In this document: piece by piece, positions 17,141-25,728 of the stretch
Position numbering within the stretch: the stretch's first letter is position 1
How the letters are laid out: each line of letters starts with the position of its first letter
NCBI GenBank assembly: GCA_031399025.1
Contig: JANNOJ010000096.1
Span: 1 to 44,936 of the forward strand
DNA: 44,936 nucleotides
Direction of reading: 5' to 3'
Source: CBDBZL01 sp031399025
GTDB taxonomy: Bacteria; Pseudomonadota; Alphaproteobacteria; Sphingomonadales; Sphingomonadaceae
Position numbers and translations under genes: made by a program
The notes under the pieces: model-generated
Seen by the model: only the letters and a program-made list of their open reading frames with translations
Told to the model about the DNA's origin: nothing
Databases searched by the model: none

Positions 17141-17701
17141 GCGTTGCAGTGCTATGCACTCGGCGCCTGGCTGCAGCCATAGCCTGCCCGCCCGGAGTAA
17201 GCGCCATGATCGAAGCTCCCCTCATCCGGCGACGAGCACCGCGATCTCACCATGCTCCCTGCCGATGTCCTGGCCGCCCGCAGGTCCGCCAAATGGGACA
17301 GGTCTCCGGCACCTCCCACCACAGCCCACCGCCATGCGTATGACCGATCCGGGGACCGAAAACCTGCGGTGGGCAAGCGACCATCCGCGCCCCCGCAGCA
17401 TCTGTGAAGGAAATCGGGCACCGGCAGGTGTACGATATCCTCCAAAGCAGGAAGTCGCGGGCCCCGTGCGGTGAGCTATGGGGTTTTCGGTTTCCGCCCT
17501 GGTGTGAGGCGCGTGCGACGGCCGATCGAGGGCGTGCTGGCGGGCTGGAACGCGATCTTCATGGCCGGGGTCTCGCTTGGATTTTGGTCAGCATAAGGGC
17601 GTGAGTTGCCGGTCGGTGCGCTGTGCGGCATCGTCGGCCGAGCGTCATCGCCGCCGGAAACACACAGGCCGCGCGTCGGGATGAAAGCGGGCCATGCCGG
17701 T
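17141..17701. other. 561-base stretch: IS91 end region and possible gene remnant
   Basis: No intact gene. One plus-strand frame ending with TAA at 17594-17596 reads VRRPIEGVLAGWNAIFMAG and then VSLGFWSA, which looks like the end of a small membrane protein, but I see no start and no known family. The part from about 17600 to 17701 is probably the downstream end of the decayed IS91 element, where its replication origin would lie; its exact boundary was not found. Confidence 0.35.
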
Positions 17702-18893
17702 TCATGGCGCGATGGTCCGGGTCGCGGTGCCACCATGGGGCGGGGCACGGGGCTGACGCCAGCGTTCGAAGGTTTCGATGACGACCATGGGTCCGCCGCA
17801 GCACGGGCAGGGCGGGCGGATATCTGCTGGTTCGTCGGGCGTGTGGTTATCAGGGGGCGGGGCGACCCCGAGCAGTTCGCGCGCGCGTTCGAGCTGCGCC
17901 TTGCGGGTGGCACCGGCGAGCAGACCATAGTGGCGGATGCGGTGGAAGCCCTTGGGCAGGACGTGGAGCAGGAAGCGACGAATGAACTCGTCGGCACTGA
18001 GCGTCATGACCTGCTGCCGCTCGGCGCCATTGCGGCGGTAGTTCTTGTAACGGAACGTCACCCCAGCCTCTTTGAAGCCGATGAGGCGGCTGTTCGAGAT
18101 CGCGACCCGGTGCGTGTAGCGCGACAGGTAGGCGAGCACCGCCTCGGGCCCGGCAAAGGCGGTTTTGCATAGACGACCCAGCGCTTCTTCCGGACCGGGG
18201 ACAGGTGGCGCAAGAAGGCGCGGCGATCGGCGAGCGCGGCGAGACTGCCGAACAAGCCGAGCCGCCCGGTGTCGTGCAGCGCCAACAGCCGGGTCAGGAA
18301 CAGCCGGCGGAACAGCTTGCCGAGCACGCGCACCGGCAGCAGGAAGGCGGGGCGCGACGACACCCAGCGCTGTCCGTCCGTCGACAGCCCGCCACCCGGG
18401 ACGATCATGTGGATGTGCGGGTGGTGGGTCATCGCAGATCCCCATGTGTGAAGGACCCCGGTGATGCCGATGCGGGCGCCGAGATGCTTCGGGTCGGCGG
18501 CGATGGTCGTCATCGTCTCCGATGCCGCCTGGAACAGCAGGCCATAGACCGCCGCCTTGTTCTGGAACGCGATTTCGGCGACCTGTGCCGGCAGCGTGAA
18601 GACGACGTGGAAGTAGCCGACCGGGAGCAGGTCGGCTTCGCGGGCCTCCAGCCAAGTGCGCGCGGCGGCGCCCTGGCACCGCGGACAATGCCGGTTGCGA
18701 CAGCTGTTGTAGGCGACCCGCCAGTGCCCGCAATCGGTGCAGGCCTCGACATGCCCGCCCAGCGCGGCGGTGCGGCAATGCTCTATTGCCGACATCACCT
18801 TGAGCTGGTGCAGGCTCAGGTGCCTTGCATGGCGGGCCCGATAGGCGGCCCTGCTTCACGGAAGATGTCGGCGACCTCGAGTGAGGCGCGCAT
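17702..18893 (-). pseudogene. IS91-family transposase, two frameshifts
   Basis: IS91 transposases are single-strand rolling-circle enzymes of the HUH/Y2 type. Read on the minus strand, the gene begins at ATG 18893, 7 bases after the recombinase stop, with MRASLEVADIFREAG. A one-base loss near 18845-18851 moves the frame to YRARHARHLSLHQLKVMSAIE. This is followed by the zinc-finger region (CTDCGHWRVAYNSCRNRHC) and the HUH motif THHPHIHMIVPGGG. A second one-base loss near 18154-18157 splits YAKPP from FAGPEAVLAYLSRYTH, which holds the tyrosine region. The C-terminal frame ends at 17702. With both shifts the gene should not make an active enzyme. Confidence 0.88.
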
Positions 18894-18900
18894 CGCCCGC

Positions 18901-19806
18901 TCAGCCGGCGGGCGTCTTGCCCTCCATCAGCGCCATCAGCCGGTCGAGCGGGCCGGTGACGGCGCGGATCGTTCGGGTCGCGACCTTGGTGTAGAGCGCG
19001 GTCGTCTCGAGCTTGCTGTGCCCCAGCAACACCTGGATCACGCGGATATCGACATCCTGCTCCAGCAGGTGGGTGGCGAAACTGTGCCGCAGCGTGTGCG
19101 GGCTGACCCGCTTGCGGATCCCGGCCGCCTCGGCCGCTTCACAGACGGCACGGTGCAGCTGCCGCGTCGAGACCGGATCGGTGTAGCTGCGGCCGGGGAA
19201 GAGCCAACCGTGCGGCAGCAGGATGCTACGCCGCTTGCCCTCACGCCACCACGCTCGCAATAGCTCGAGCAGTTGCGGCGACAGCATGGCGTTGCGGTCC
19301 TTCCGGCCCTTGCCCTCCTCGATGCGGATCAGCATGCGCTTGCTGTCGATGTCGTCGACCTTGAGATGCGCGACCTCCGACACGCGCAAGCCAGCGCCGT
19401 ATGCCACGCCCAGCGCCGCCCGGTACTTGATGCCCGGCGCCGCTTCGAGCAGCCGTCCGACCTCCTCGATGCTCAACACGTCGGGCAGCTTCCTGGGGCG
19501 AGGCGCCAGGACGAGCTTGCGCGACAGGTCGGGCCGGTCGAGCGTCACACCGAACAGGAAGCGCAGCGCCGACACCGTGGCGCCGATGACGGACTCCCCG
19601 ACACCGTGTTCGCGCTGGTACAACTGGAAACGCCGCACATCCTCGGCGGTCGCCGTATCCGGCGAGCGTCCCAGGAAGGCCGCGAAGGAGCGGACGTGGC
19701 GGACATAATCGTGCTGGGTCCGGGACCCCATCGAGCGCATCGCCATGTCGTCGAGCATGCGCTGACGCAGCGGGGTAACAGGTCGGGCAATCGGGTGAGT
19801 GGCCAT
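18901..19806 (-). CDS. tyrosine recombinase (XerC/D-like), partner of the IS91 element
   Basis: A 301-residue site-specific recombinase with an N-terminal SAM-like DNA-binding domain (about 12-95) and a catalytic domain. The active-site set is complete: Arg141 (GAGLRVSEV), His237 and Arg240 (SPHTLRHSFATH), His263 (LLGHSKLETTALY) and the nucleophile Tyr272. It ends 7 bases before the decayed transposase, an arrangement I know as a recurring pair in which a tyrosine recombinase precedes an IS91 transposase, so it is probably element-borne rather than the chromosomal Xer enzyme. Its ribosome site AAGAGGA falls within a hairpin (19811-19834). The gene itself is intact. Confidence 0.9.
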   Translation of the reverse strand: MATHPIARPVTPLRQRMLDDMAMRSMGSRTQHDYVRHVRSFAAFLGRSPDTATAEDVRRFQLYQREHGVGESVIGATVSALRFLFGVTLDRPDLSRKLVLAPRPRKLPDVLSIEEVGRLLEAAPGIKYRAALGVAYGAGLRVSEVAHLKVDDIDSKRMLIRIEEGKGRKDRNAMLSPQLLELLRAWWREGKRRSILLPHGWLFPGRSYTDPVSTRQLHRAVCEAAEAAGIRKRVSPHTLRHSFATHLLEQDVDIRVIQVLLGHSKLETTALYTKVATRTIRAVTGPLDRLMALMEGKTPAG

Positions 19807-19810
19807 CGTC

Positions 19811-19834
19811 GAGTTCCTCTTGTTGAAGGAACTC
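19811..19834 (-). promoter_or_regulatory. hairpin covering the recombinase ribosome binding site
   Basis: GAGTTCCT and AGGAACTC are perfect 8-base reverse complements with an 8-base spacer. On the minus strand the ribosome site AAGAGGA lies in the loop and downstream arm, 5-11 bases before the ATG at 19806, so folding could hide it and restrain translation. Such control is common in mobile elements; here it is inferred from position. Confidence 0.5.
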
Positions 19835-20255
19835 CATCGTCCGCCACCGCCCCCGCTGCGCCAAACCTCAGTGTACGCGCGCTACCTCACCACCAGTACC
19901 ACTGCCGCGAAGCGGCTTCGTGCTTTGGCCCCATTCGGTCAGGACGATCGGCGAGAAAATGGGCCGCATGGCCAGAGCACGTGCGCGCTATCGTGGGCGG
20001 TAATCAGCCGCGCCGTACGGGCTCGACTGAGCGGGGCGACTGGGCGGGCGAAGCTGCCGATCCGCCGGCACGCTGGAAGCTCTTCGGCGGAGGCCGGGAT
20101 GTCGCCCGGTCGCTGCCGCCTGAGCGCCAGGGAAGGGGGAACCTGCCACGGTGAGCCGCGCGGCTCGCGGCTGGCACAGGTGCTCATGGAACCTGCCGTC
20201 GACCGTCCGGTTGCGTTCTTACCGGCCCCCAGGATGTCCGGGCGAAGGCAAGCGC
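19835..20255. other. 421-base stretch without a supported gene
   Basis: Probably the other end of the IS91-type element plus the cinA leader. A short hairpin (CGAAG-CGG-CTTCG, 19908-19920) lies where the element's termination end might be. Several frames are open on both strands, as expected at this GC content, but none resembles a known protein. No target duplication was identified. Confidence 0.4.
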
Positions 20256-20770
20256 ATGACCGAAACCCTCGATGCCGCCCTGCCGCGTGACGTCCAGCAG
20301 CACGCCGAGGCCATTCTCCAGACGGCCTGCGAGCGCGACCTGCCCCTGGCCACCGCCGAGAGCTGCACCGGCGGATTGCTGGCCGCGGTGCTGACCGACA
20401 TCTCGGGCTGCAGCCACATCTTCGAATGCGGCTTCGCGGTCTATTCGGACAAGGCCAAGTGCGACCTGCTCGGGCTCGACCCGGCGCTGGTCGATGCGCG
20501 CGGCGCGGTCAGCCGGGAGGTCGCCATCGCCATGGCCGGCGGCGCGCTCGACGGCTCGCAGGCAGCCATCGCGCTCGCGATCACCGGCTTCGCCGGACCG
20601 CCGTCGCATGCCGAGAGCGGCGAGGAAGGGCTTGTGCACTTCGCCTGCACGCGCAAGGGGACGGCCTGGCGCACCGCGAGGAGCGCTTCGGTCCCATCGG
20701 GCGTGACGGCGTGCGTATCGCGGTGTTGCGCGTCTCGTCGGAGATGACCGGCCACGCGCTGGAGAAATGA
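20256..20770 (+). pseudogene. pncC: CinA/PncC-like nicotinamide-nucleotide amidase, frameshifted near the C-terminus
   Basis: The CinA C-terminal domain deamidates NMN to NaMN in pyridine-nucleotide recycling. The frame from ATG 20256 shows the family core: LATAESCTGGLLAAVLTDI, FECGFAVYSDKAKCDLLG, GAVSREVAIAMAGGAL and ALAITGFAGP. After TAWRTA (about 20675) this frame runs into an unconserved tail ending at 20747. The adjacent frame carries the expected ending, HREERFGPIGRDGVRIAVL, to a stop at 20770 that overlaps the nadE start by 4 bases (ATGA). The conserved tail and the overlap show the ancestral frame, so one base appears lost. It may be a pseudogene, a sequencing error, or a protein with a replaced last helix. 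Confidence 0.8.
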
Positions 20771-22839
20771 CGGTTCGCCCAATGACGCCGCGCGAGCACC
20801 CGTTCTACGACATGCACCGCCACGGCTTCGTGCGCGTCGCCACCAGCACGCCGCGCGTGCGCACCGCCGATATCGGCTACAACGTGGCGGGCATCATCGA
20901 CGAGGCGCAGCGGGCGCATGGCTGTCAGGTCGATCTGCTCGTCTACCCCGAGCTGTGTGTCTCCTCCTACGCGCTCGATGATCTGCTGTTGCAATCCGCC
21001 CTGCTCGATGCGGTGGAGCAAGGTATCGCCACCATTGCCCGGGCCAGTACCGGGCTGTCGCCGGTGCTGCTGGTCGGGGCGCCGTTGCGGCACAATGGGC
21101 GGTTGTACAATTGTGCGCTCGCCATCGCCGATGGGCAGGTGCTAGGCGTGGTGCCCAAGAGCTTCTTGCCGAATTACCGCGAGTTCTACGAGAAGCGTTG
21201 GTTCGCCCATGGCCGCGACATCCGCGGCGTCTCGCTTCGGGTGGGCGCGTTCGAGGCGCCGTTCGGCACCGACCTGGTGTTCGCCTCGAAGCGGCTCGCG
21301 GGCTTCAAGCTGTTCGTCGAGATCTGCGAGGATCTCTGGGCGCCCAGCCCGCCTTCCACCATCGGCGCGCTCGCTGGGGCGACGATCCTGGCCAATTTGT
21401 CGGCCTCCAACATCACCGTCGGCAAGTCGGACGAGCGCCACCTGCTGTGCCGCGCGCAATCGAGCCGCACCGCGTCCGCCTATGTCTATTCGGCGGCTGG
21501 CCATGGCGAGAGCACCACCGACCTTGCCTGGGACGGCCAGGGTATGATCTTCGAACTCGGCGACCTGATGGCCGAATCGGAGCGCTTCGCTGTGGCTCCC
21601 GAGCTGTGCATCGCCGACATCGACACCGACCGCATCCTGGGCGACCGCATGCGGCTGCAGACTTTCATCGACGCTGCCGAGGCGGCCGGTTGCCCCGAGA
21701 ACAGCCTGCGCACTATCGGGTTCGACCATGCGCCCGCCGGTGGTGATATCGGCCTCCTGCGCCCGATCCGACGCTTCCCCTTCGTCCCGAACCGGGCCGA
21801 GAAACTGGACGAGGATTGCTACGAGGCGTTCAACATCCAGGTCGATGGCCTGATGCGCCGGTTCGAGCAGACCAGCGGCAGCGCGATGGTGATCGGGATT
21901 TCGGGCGGCCTCGATTCCACCCACGCGCTGATCGTCGCGGCCAAGGTGTGCGACCGGCTCGGCCTGCCGCGCACCACGATCCGCGGCTACACGATGCCGG
22001 GTTTCGGCACTTCGGAGGGGACCAGATCGAACGCCTGGAAGCTGATGGAGGCGCTCGGCATCACCGCGGCCGAAATCGACATCAGGCCGGCGGCGACGCG
22101 GATGCTGGAAGATATCGGTCACCCGTTCGGCCGCGGCGAGCCGGTGCACGACGTCACCATCGAGAACGTCCAGGCGGGGCTGCGGACCGATTACCTGTTC
22201 CGCCTCGCCGGCCAGAACCGCGGCTTCGTGATCGGGACGGGCGACCTGTCGGAGCTGGCGCTCGGCTGGTGCACCTACGGGGTGGGCGATCAGATGAGCC
22301 ATTATGCGGTCAATGCCGGCGTGCCCAAGACCCTGATCCAGCACCTGATCCGCTGGGTCACCGCCACCAACCAGTTCGACCCGGCGACCGATGCCGTGCT
22401 GGAAGCGATCCTGGGGACGGAGATCAGCCCCGAATTGGTGCCGGCCGGCGAGGATGGCGAGATGCAGAGCACCGAGGACCAGATCGGCCCCTACGAGCTC
22501 AGCGACTTCTTCCTCCACCACATCATGCGCTTCGGCCAGCGTCCCTCCAAGGTGGCCTTCCTCGCCTGGCACGCATGGAGCGAGCGCAGCCGCGGGCTGT
22601 GGCCGGCCGGTTTACCCCAGGCCAGCCGCAACGAGTACGATCTTGCCACCATCCGCCAGTGGCTCGAGGCGTTTCTCTGGCGCTTCTTCGCCTTCAGCCA
22701 ATTCAAGCGCAGCGCCATTCCTAACGGCCCGAAGGTCTCAAGCGGTGGCGCGCTCAGCCCGCGTGGCGACTGGCGGGCGCCCAGCGATGCGGTCGCCCAT
22801 GCCTGGCTGGAAGAGCTGCGCGCCAACGTTCCGGAATAG
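20767..22839 (+). CDS. nadE: glutamine-dependent NAD+ synthetase
   Basis: NadE amidates nicotinate adenine dinucleotide to NAD+ using ammonia released from glutamine. The 690-residue protein has an N-terminal nitrilase-type glutaminase domain with the catalytic triad Glu62 (VYPELC), Lys131 (VVPKSFLPNYREFYEKRWF) and Cys187 (VEICEDLW), and a C-terminal synthetase domain with the PPi-loop VIGISGGLDSTHAL and the downstream GTGDLSELALGWCTYGVGD. This is the two-domain, mycobacterial-like form. Its start overlaps the end of the cinA-like gene by 4 bases, so translation was coupled; both act in pyridine-nucleotide metabolism. The N-terminal start is fixed by that overlap. Confidence 0.95.
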   Translation: MTVRPMTPREHPFYDMHRHGFVRVATSTPRVRTADIGYNVAGIIDEAQRAHGCQVDLLVYPELCVSSYALDDLLLQSALLDAVEQGIATIARASTGLSPVLLVGAPLRHNGRLYNCALAIADGQVLGVVPKSFLPNYREFYEKRWFAHGRDIRGVSLRVGAFEAPFGTDLVFASKRLAGFKLFVEICEDLWAPSPPSTIGALAGATILANLSASNITVGKSDERHLLCRAQSSRTASAYVYSAAGHGESTTDLAWDGQGMIFELGDLMAESERFAVAPELCIADIDTDRILGDRMRLQTFIDAAEAAGCPENSLRTIGFDHAPAGGDIGLLRPIRRFPFVPNRAEKLDEDCYEAFNIQVDGLMRRFEQTSGSAMVIGISGGLDSTHALIVAAKVCDRLGLPRTTIRGYTMPGFGTSEGTRSNAWKLMEALGITAAEIDIRPAATRMLEDIGHPFGRGEPVHDVTIENVQAGLRTDYLFRLAGQNRGFVIGTGDLSELALGWCTYGVGDQMSHYAVNAGVPKTLIQHLIRWVTATNQFDPATDAVLEAILGTEISPELVPAGEDGEMQSTEDQIGPYELSDFFLHHIMRFGQRPSKVAFLAWHAWSERSRGLWPAGLPQASRNEYDLATIRQWLEAFLWRFFAFSQFKRSAIPNGPKVSSGGALSPRGDWRAPSDAVAHAWLEELRANVPE

Positions 22840-22879
22840 TTCGCCTCGCTCGCCGTACTACGCGCGCCGCACGGGGGTT

Positions 22880-22915
22880 AAAAAGGGGCGGCGGAACCCA
22901 GGGTCCCGCCGCCCC
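22880..22915 (-). terminator. intrinsic terminator of the small lipoprotein gene
   Basis: A perfect 10-bp stem (GGGGCGGCGG 22885-22894 with CCGCCGCCCC 22906-22915) with a further CCC/GGG pair inside the loop. On the minus strand it is followed by five T residues (22884-22880), a classic Rho-independent terminator 37 bases after the stop at 22952. Confidence 0.88.
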
Positions 22916-22951
22916 GATCACTGCCTCGTGCTGCGACGGACCGCAGCAGGC

Positions 22952-23233
22952 TTACATCGTCTCTTCGGCCGCCGTATCTTCGGTAGCAGCCTCGTCAGTC
23001 ATGGCATCGCCGCTATCGACCTCGTCGGCGGCTTCAGCCATCGCGTCGGCATCTTCCTCAAGCGCGTCGGCCGTGGCTTCATCGCCAGCTTCCTCGGCCA
23101 TATCGGCCTGGACTTCCAGTTCGTCACCAGCGGCGTTAAGCTCTTCTTCCGCAGCTTCTTCGGCAGGGGCGTCGGCGCAAGCGGCGAGTGACATCGAGGC
23201 GAAGGCCGCAGCAACGGCAACAATCTTCTTCAT
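22952..23233 (-). CDS. small acidic lipoprotein, Ala/Glu/Asp-rich
   Basis: A 93-residue protein starting at ATG 23233, with AAGGAG nine bases upstream. The signal peptide ends in a lipobox (MSLAAC, Cys at about 19). The mature part is almost only Ala, Glu, Asp and Met (ADAPAEEAAEEELNAAGDEL and later units such as DALEEDADAMAEAADEV), with heptad-like spacing that suggests a long helix or coiled coil. No enzyme family is recognised. Its own terminator and a perfect inverted repeat upstream mark it as a separate, regulated unit. An upstream ATG (13 codons earlier) lacks a signal-peptide start and is less likely. Confidence 0.8.
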   Translation of the reverse strand: MKKIVAVAAAFASMSLAACADAPAEEAAEEELNAAGDELEVQADMAEEAGDEATADALEEDADAMAEAADEVDSGDAMTDEAATEDTAAEETM

Positions 23234-23278
23234 TTTCAGGTACTCCTTAGGTCGGGAGACCGCATCTGCCACCTTTTA

Positions 23279-23303
23279 GCCACAATGTAAATGCGATTGT
23301 GGC
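23279..23303. promoter_or_regulatory. inverted repeat GCCACAAT-N9-ATTGTGGC, operator candidate
   Basis: Two perfect 8-base arms (23279-23286 and 23296-23303) separated by 9 AT-rich bases, 45 bases upstream of the lipoprotein start. Spacing and position fit an operator overlapping the promoter. The binding protein is unknown. Confidence 0.5.
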
Positions 23304-23553
23304 GGGCTCGAGGCGTCACCGTTCGGGCGCTGGAATGCGGATCAGCGCTGCGTCATCCTGATCGCAGAGCAGCCGGACCGCCCCGTCGGGAACGATCCGC
23401 AGCACTCGCCGGCACGCTGGCAATCCTCCCTTCCCGCTTCTAGCCGGCGCCTTCTTGCCTTGCCGCCAGATGCGCTCGCCAGGCCGGACACTATCAATCA
23501 GTTACCGACTTCAGGTCGGGCATGACTTGCCGCCTGCCGCCTGCCATGGTCGC
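23304..23553. other. upstream region of the SDR gene; possible tiny minus-strand gene
   Basis: Between the inverted repeat and the SDR gene. A minus-strand frame from TTG 23423 to a stop at 23316 would encode 35 residues (LPACRRVLRIVPDGAVRLL, ending ALIRIPAPER), with an AAGGGAGGA tract placed too close to the TTG to act normally. It reads protein-like, but there is no other support. Confidence 0.25.
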
Positions 23554-23556
23554 GTG

Positions 23557-24318
23557 GTGAGCCAACCTGCAGTCCTCGTCACCGGCGCCGCCCGGCGCCT
23601 TGGCGCAGCGATCGCGTACGCCTTTGCTGGAGCCGGCTGGCACGTCGTGATCCACCACCGAAATTCGCGCGCCCAGGCCGAGGCGCTCGCCGCGCAGCTC
23701 CCGTCGGCCGAAGTGATCGCCTGCGACCTCGCCGATCTCGCCGCAAGCACTCGGCTGATGCAGGATCTCGCCGCGCGACTGGCAGACTGGCGCTGCCTGA
23801 TCAACAACGCCTCGGTGTTCCGCCGGGACGAGGCGCTCGCCCTCGATCCCGCCGTCAGCGCGGAGGCCATGCAGATCAACGCGATCGCGCCAGCCCTCCT
23901 GGCCCAGGCATTCCTCGCCCATGCCCGCTCCACGAGCGGCCGCCGGGTGATCCAGCTTACCGATCAGAAGCTGGCCAACCCCAATCCCGATTTCTTCAGC
24001 TACACGCTGAGCAAGCATGCGGCCGCGGCGTTGGTGCCGATGCTGGCGATGAGTGCTGCACCCTTTGACCGCATCTATGCCCTCGCGCCCGGCGCCATCC
24101 TCGCCAGCCACGACCAGAGCGAAGCCGAGGCCGATCGCTCGCACCGGCTCAACCTGCTCGCCCGCCGCACGCTGGCCGACGAGGTGGCGGCGGCGGCGCT
24201 GTTCCTGGCGACGGGCCCGCTGGCGAGCGGACAAGCGCTGTTTGTCGATTCGGGTCAGCACCTGCTGGCCCAGCGGCGCGACGTCATGTATCTGGCGCGC
24301 GAGGAGGACCCTGCGTGA
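23557..24318 (+). CDS. short-chain dehydrogenase, pteridine-reductase-like
   Basis: A cytoplasmic NAD(P)-dependent oxidoreductase of about 253 residues. It has the cofactor motif TGAARRLGAAIAYAF, with arginines as in NADPH-using pteridine reductases, followed by VVIHHRNS, the NNAS motif (CLINNASVF) and the active-site Tyr-x-x-x-Lys in FSYTLSKHAAAAL. Pteridine reductase/FolM proteins share this combination. The start is uncertain: GTG 23557 (or 23554) gives a normal N-terminus, and ATG 23455 would add 34 unconserved residues. It overlaps the cytochrome b gene by 4 bases, which suggests a link to the molybdopterin enzyme two genes on, although the connection is inference. Confidence 0.8.
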   Translation: MSQPAVLVTGAARRLGAAIAYAFAGAGWHVVIHHRNSRAQAEALAAQLPSAEVIACDLADLAASTRLMQDLAARLADWRCLINNASVFRRDEALALDPAVSAEAMQINAIAPALLAQAFLAHARSTSGRRVIQLTDQKLANPNPDFFSYTLSKHAAAALVPMLAMSAAPFDRIYALAPGAILASHDQSEAEADRSHRLNLLARRTLADEVAAAALFLATGPLASGQALFVDSGQHLLAQRRDVMYLAREEDPA

Positions 24319-25001
24319 ACCGACCCGCGAAGCGCCATGCGCTTTCGACCCGCATCTGGCATTGGGTTAATGCCCTCAGCCTCATCGTGCTGTTCATGTC
24401 GGGGCTCAACATCTCCAACGCCCACCCGTACCTCTACTGGGGCGAGTGGGGCTTCTCGCCCGAGATGGCGTGGCTCAACGTGCCGCGATTCCCCGGCTGG
24501 GCCACCATCCCGGGCTATTACAGCCTGGCCGCGGCGCGCGACTGGCACGTGGTCTTCGCCTGGGTGTTCGCAGTGAGCCTGCTGGGGTTCATGATCGCCG
24601 CGCTCGCCAACCGGCATTTCGGGCGCGACCTTGTCAGCCGCACCCACGATTGGCGTCCGGGCGTCATCGCCGCCGAGATCCGCGCGTACCTGCGGTTCGA
24701 TTTCGCGCATACCGGCGGCAAATACGGCGCCATGCAGAAGCTGGTCTATGCCCTGGTCATCTTCATCCTGCTGCCGCTCATGATCTTTTCCGGCATGGCC
24801 ATCAGCCCGGGTATGGGCGCCGCCTGGCCCTGGCTGCCCGATCTGTTCGGCGGCCGGCAGAGTGCGCGCTCGGTCCACTTCATCGCCGCCTGGGCGCTCG
24901 CTGCGTTCCTGCTCGTACATGTCGTGCTGGTTCTGCTGACCGGACCCTTGGGCCAGATGCGCGCCATGATTTCGGGGGGCAGGCTCGATGAGGCGGCGTA
25001 G
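24315..25001 (+). CDS. di-heme cytochrome b (b561/hydrogenase-type) membrane subunit
   Basis: A 228-residue integral membrane protein starting at GTG 24315, inside the end of the SDR gene (4-base overlap). Four main hydrophobic segments are visible: ALSLIVLFMSGLNI, VVFAWVFAVSLLGFMIAAL, VYALVIFILLPLMIFSGMAI and FIAAWALAAFLLVHVVLVLL. Histidines placed to bind heme include those in TRIWHWVN, RDWHVVFAW, SVHFIAAW and LLVHVVL. Proteins of this family pass electrons between the quinone pool and a periplasmic partner. The partner here is almost certainly the molybdoprotein encoded next, whose ATG lies 14 bases before this gene ends. Confidence 0.88.
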   Translation: MNRPAKRHALSTRIWHWVNALSLIVLFMSGLNISNAHPYLYWGEWGFSPEMAWLNVPRFPGWATIPGYYSLAAARDWHVVFAWVFAVSLLGFMIAALANRHFGRDLVSRTHDWRPGVIAAEIRAYLRFDFAHTGGKYGAMQKLVYALVIFILLPLMIFSGMAISPGMGAAWPWLPDLFGGRQSARSVHFIAAWALAAFLLVHVVLVLLTGPLGQMRAMISGGRLDEAA

Positions 25002-25728
25002 CGTTCTTGCCGGCGTGGCGGGCCTATTCACCGCCGGCTGCTCGAAGATCGGCGAGAGCGACTGGTTCGGCCAGGTGGTCGATCGCGCCACCGACGCTCA
25101 TCGGGGCGCGCACCGTCTGCTCGGTTCCCGCCCCGCGCTGGCCCGCGAGTACAGTCCGGCGGAGGTCTCGCCCTTCTTCCGCGGCAACGGCAGCACCGAT
25201 GTCGATACGCCCGCCTACCGCGCGGCGGCGGCGGCGCAGTTCGCCGATTGGCAACTCGCCGTGGGCGGCCTGGTCGAGCGCCCGCTGTCGCTGTCCCTGG
25301 CCGCCATTCGCGCCTTGCCCCAGCGCACGCAGATCACCCGCCACGATTGCGTCGAGGGCTGGAGCGCCATCGGCCAGTGGACCGGCCCGCAATTGTCCAC
25401 GATCCTTGGCCAAGCGGGCGTGCGGTCCGAAGCGCGCTACATCGTCTTCCATTGCGCCGACACGCTGGCCGGGGCGCGCTATTACGAGAGCTGCGACATG
25501 GACGATGCCCTCCATCCGCAAACCATCATCGCCCACCAGCTCGGCGGCAAGCCGCTCCCGGTGCGCAACGGCGCCCCGCTGCGGCTGCGGATCGAGCGCC
25601 AGCTGGGCTACAAGCACGCCAAGTATCTGACCGGCATCGACGCCGTCCCCAGCCTGGACAACATTGCCGGCGGCGGCGGCGGCTATTGGGAAGATCGCTC
25701 GGGCTACCAGTGGTATGCAGGGATTTGA
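24988..25728 (+). CDS. molybdopterin-dependent oxidoreductase, sulfite-oxidase-like Tat lipoprotein
   Basis: A 246-residue exported enzyme. MRRRSVLAGVAG is a twin-arginine signal that ends in a lipobox (FTAGC, Cys18), so the mature protein is probably anchored to a membrane. The domain resembles the sulfite oxidase/MsrP Mo-binding fold, with the molybdenum-ligand cysteine at Cys121 (TRHDCVEGWSAIGQWTG) and the later LPVRNGAPLRLRIERQLGYK. Lysine, rather than the tryptophan or arginine of classic sulfite oxidases, follows the last motif. The substrate is unknown; the neighbouring cytochrome b (14-base overlap) would carry electrons. There is no fused heme domain. Confidence 0.85.
   Translation: MRRRSVLAGVAGLFTAGCSKIGESDWFGQVVDRATDAHRGAHRLLGSRPALAREYSPAEVSPFFRGNGSTDVDTPAYRAAAAAQFADWQLAVGGLVERPLSLSLAAIRALPQRTQITRHDCVEGWSAIGQWTGPQLSTILGQAGVRSEARYIVFHCADTLAGARYYESCDMDDALHPQTIIAHQLGGKPLPVRNGAPLRLRIERQLGYKHAKYLTGIDAVPSLDNIAGGGGGYWEDRSGYQWYAGI

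Noticed and set aside
17152..17445. Possible minus-strand gene after the glycine-zipper terminator
   Set aside because: No start context, no known motif, composition typical of random GC-rich frames.
18901..19806. Chromosomal XerC/XerD or an integron integrase
   Set aside because: Its place directly before an IS91 transposase and no att or attI site nearby favour an element-borne recombinase.
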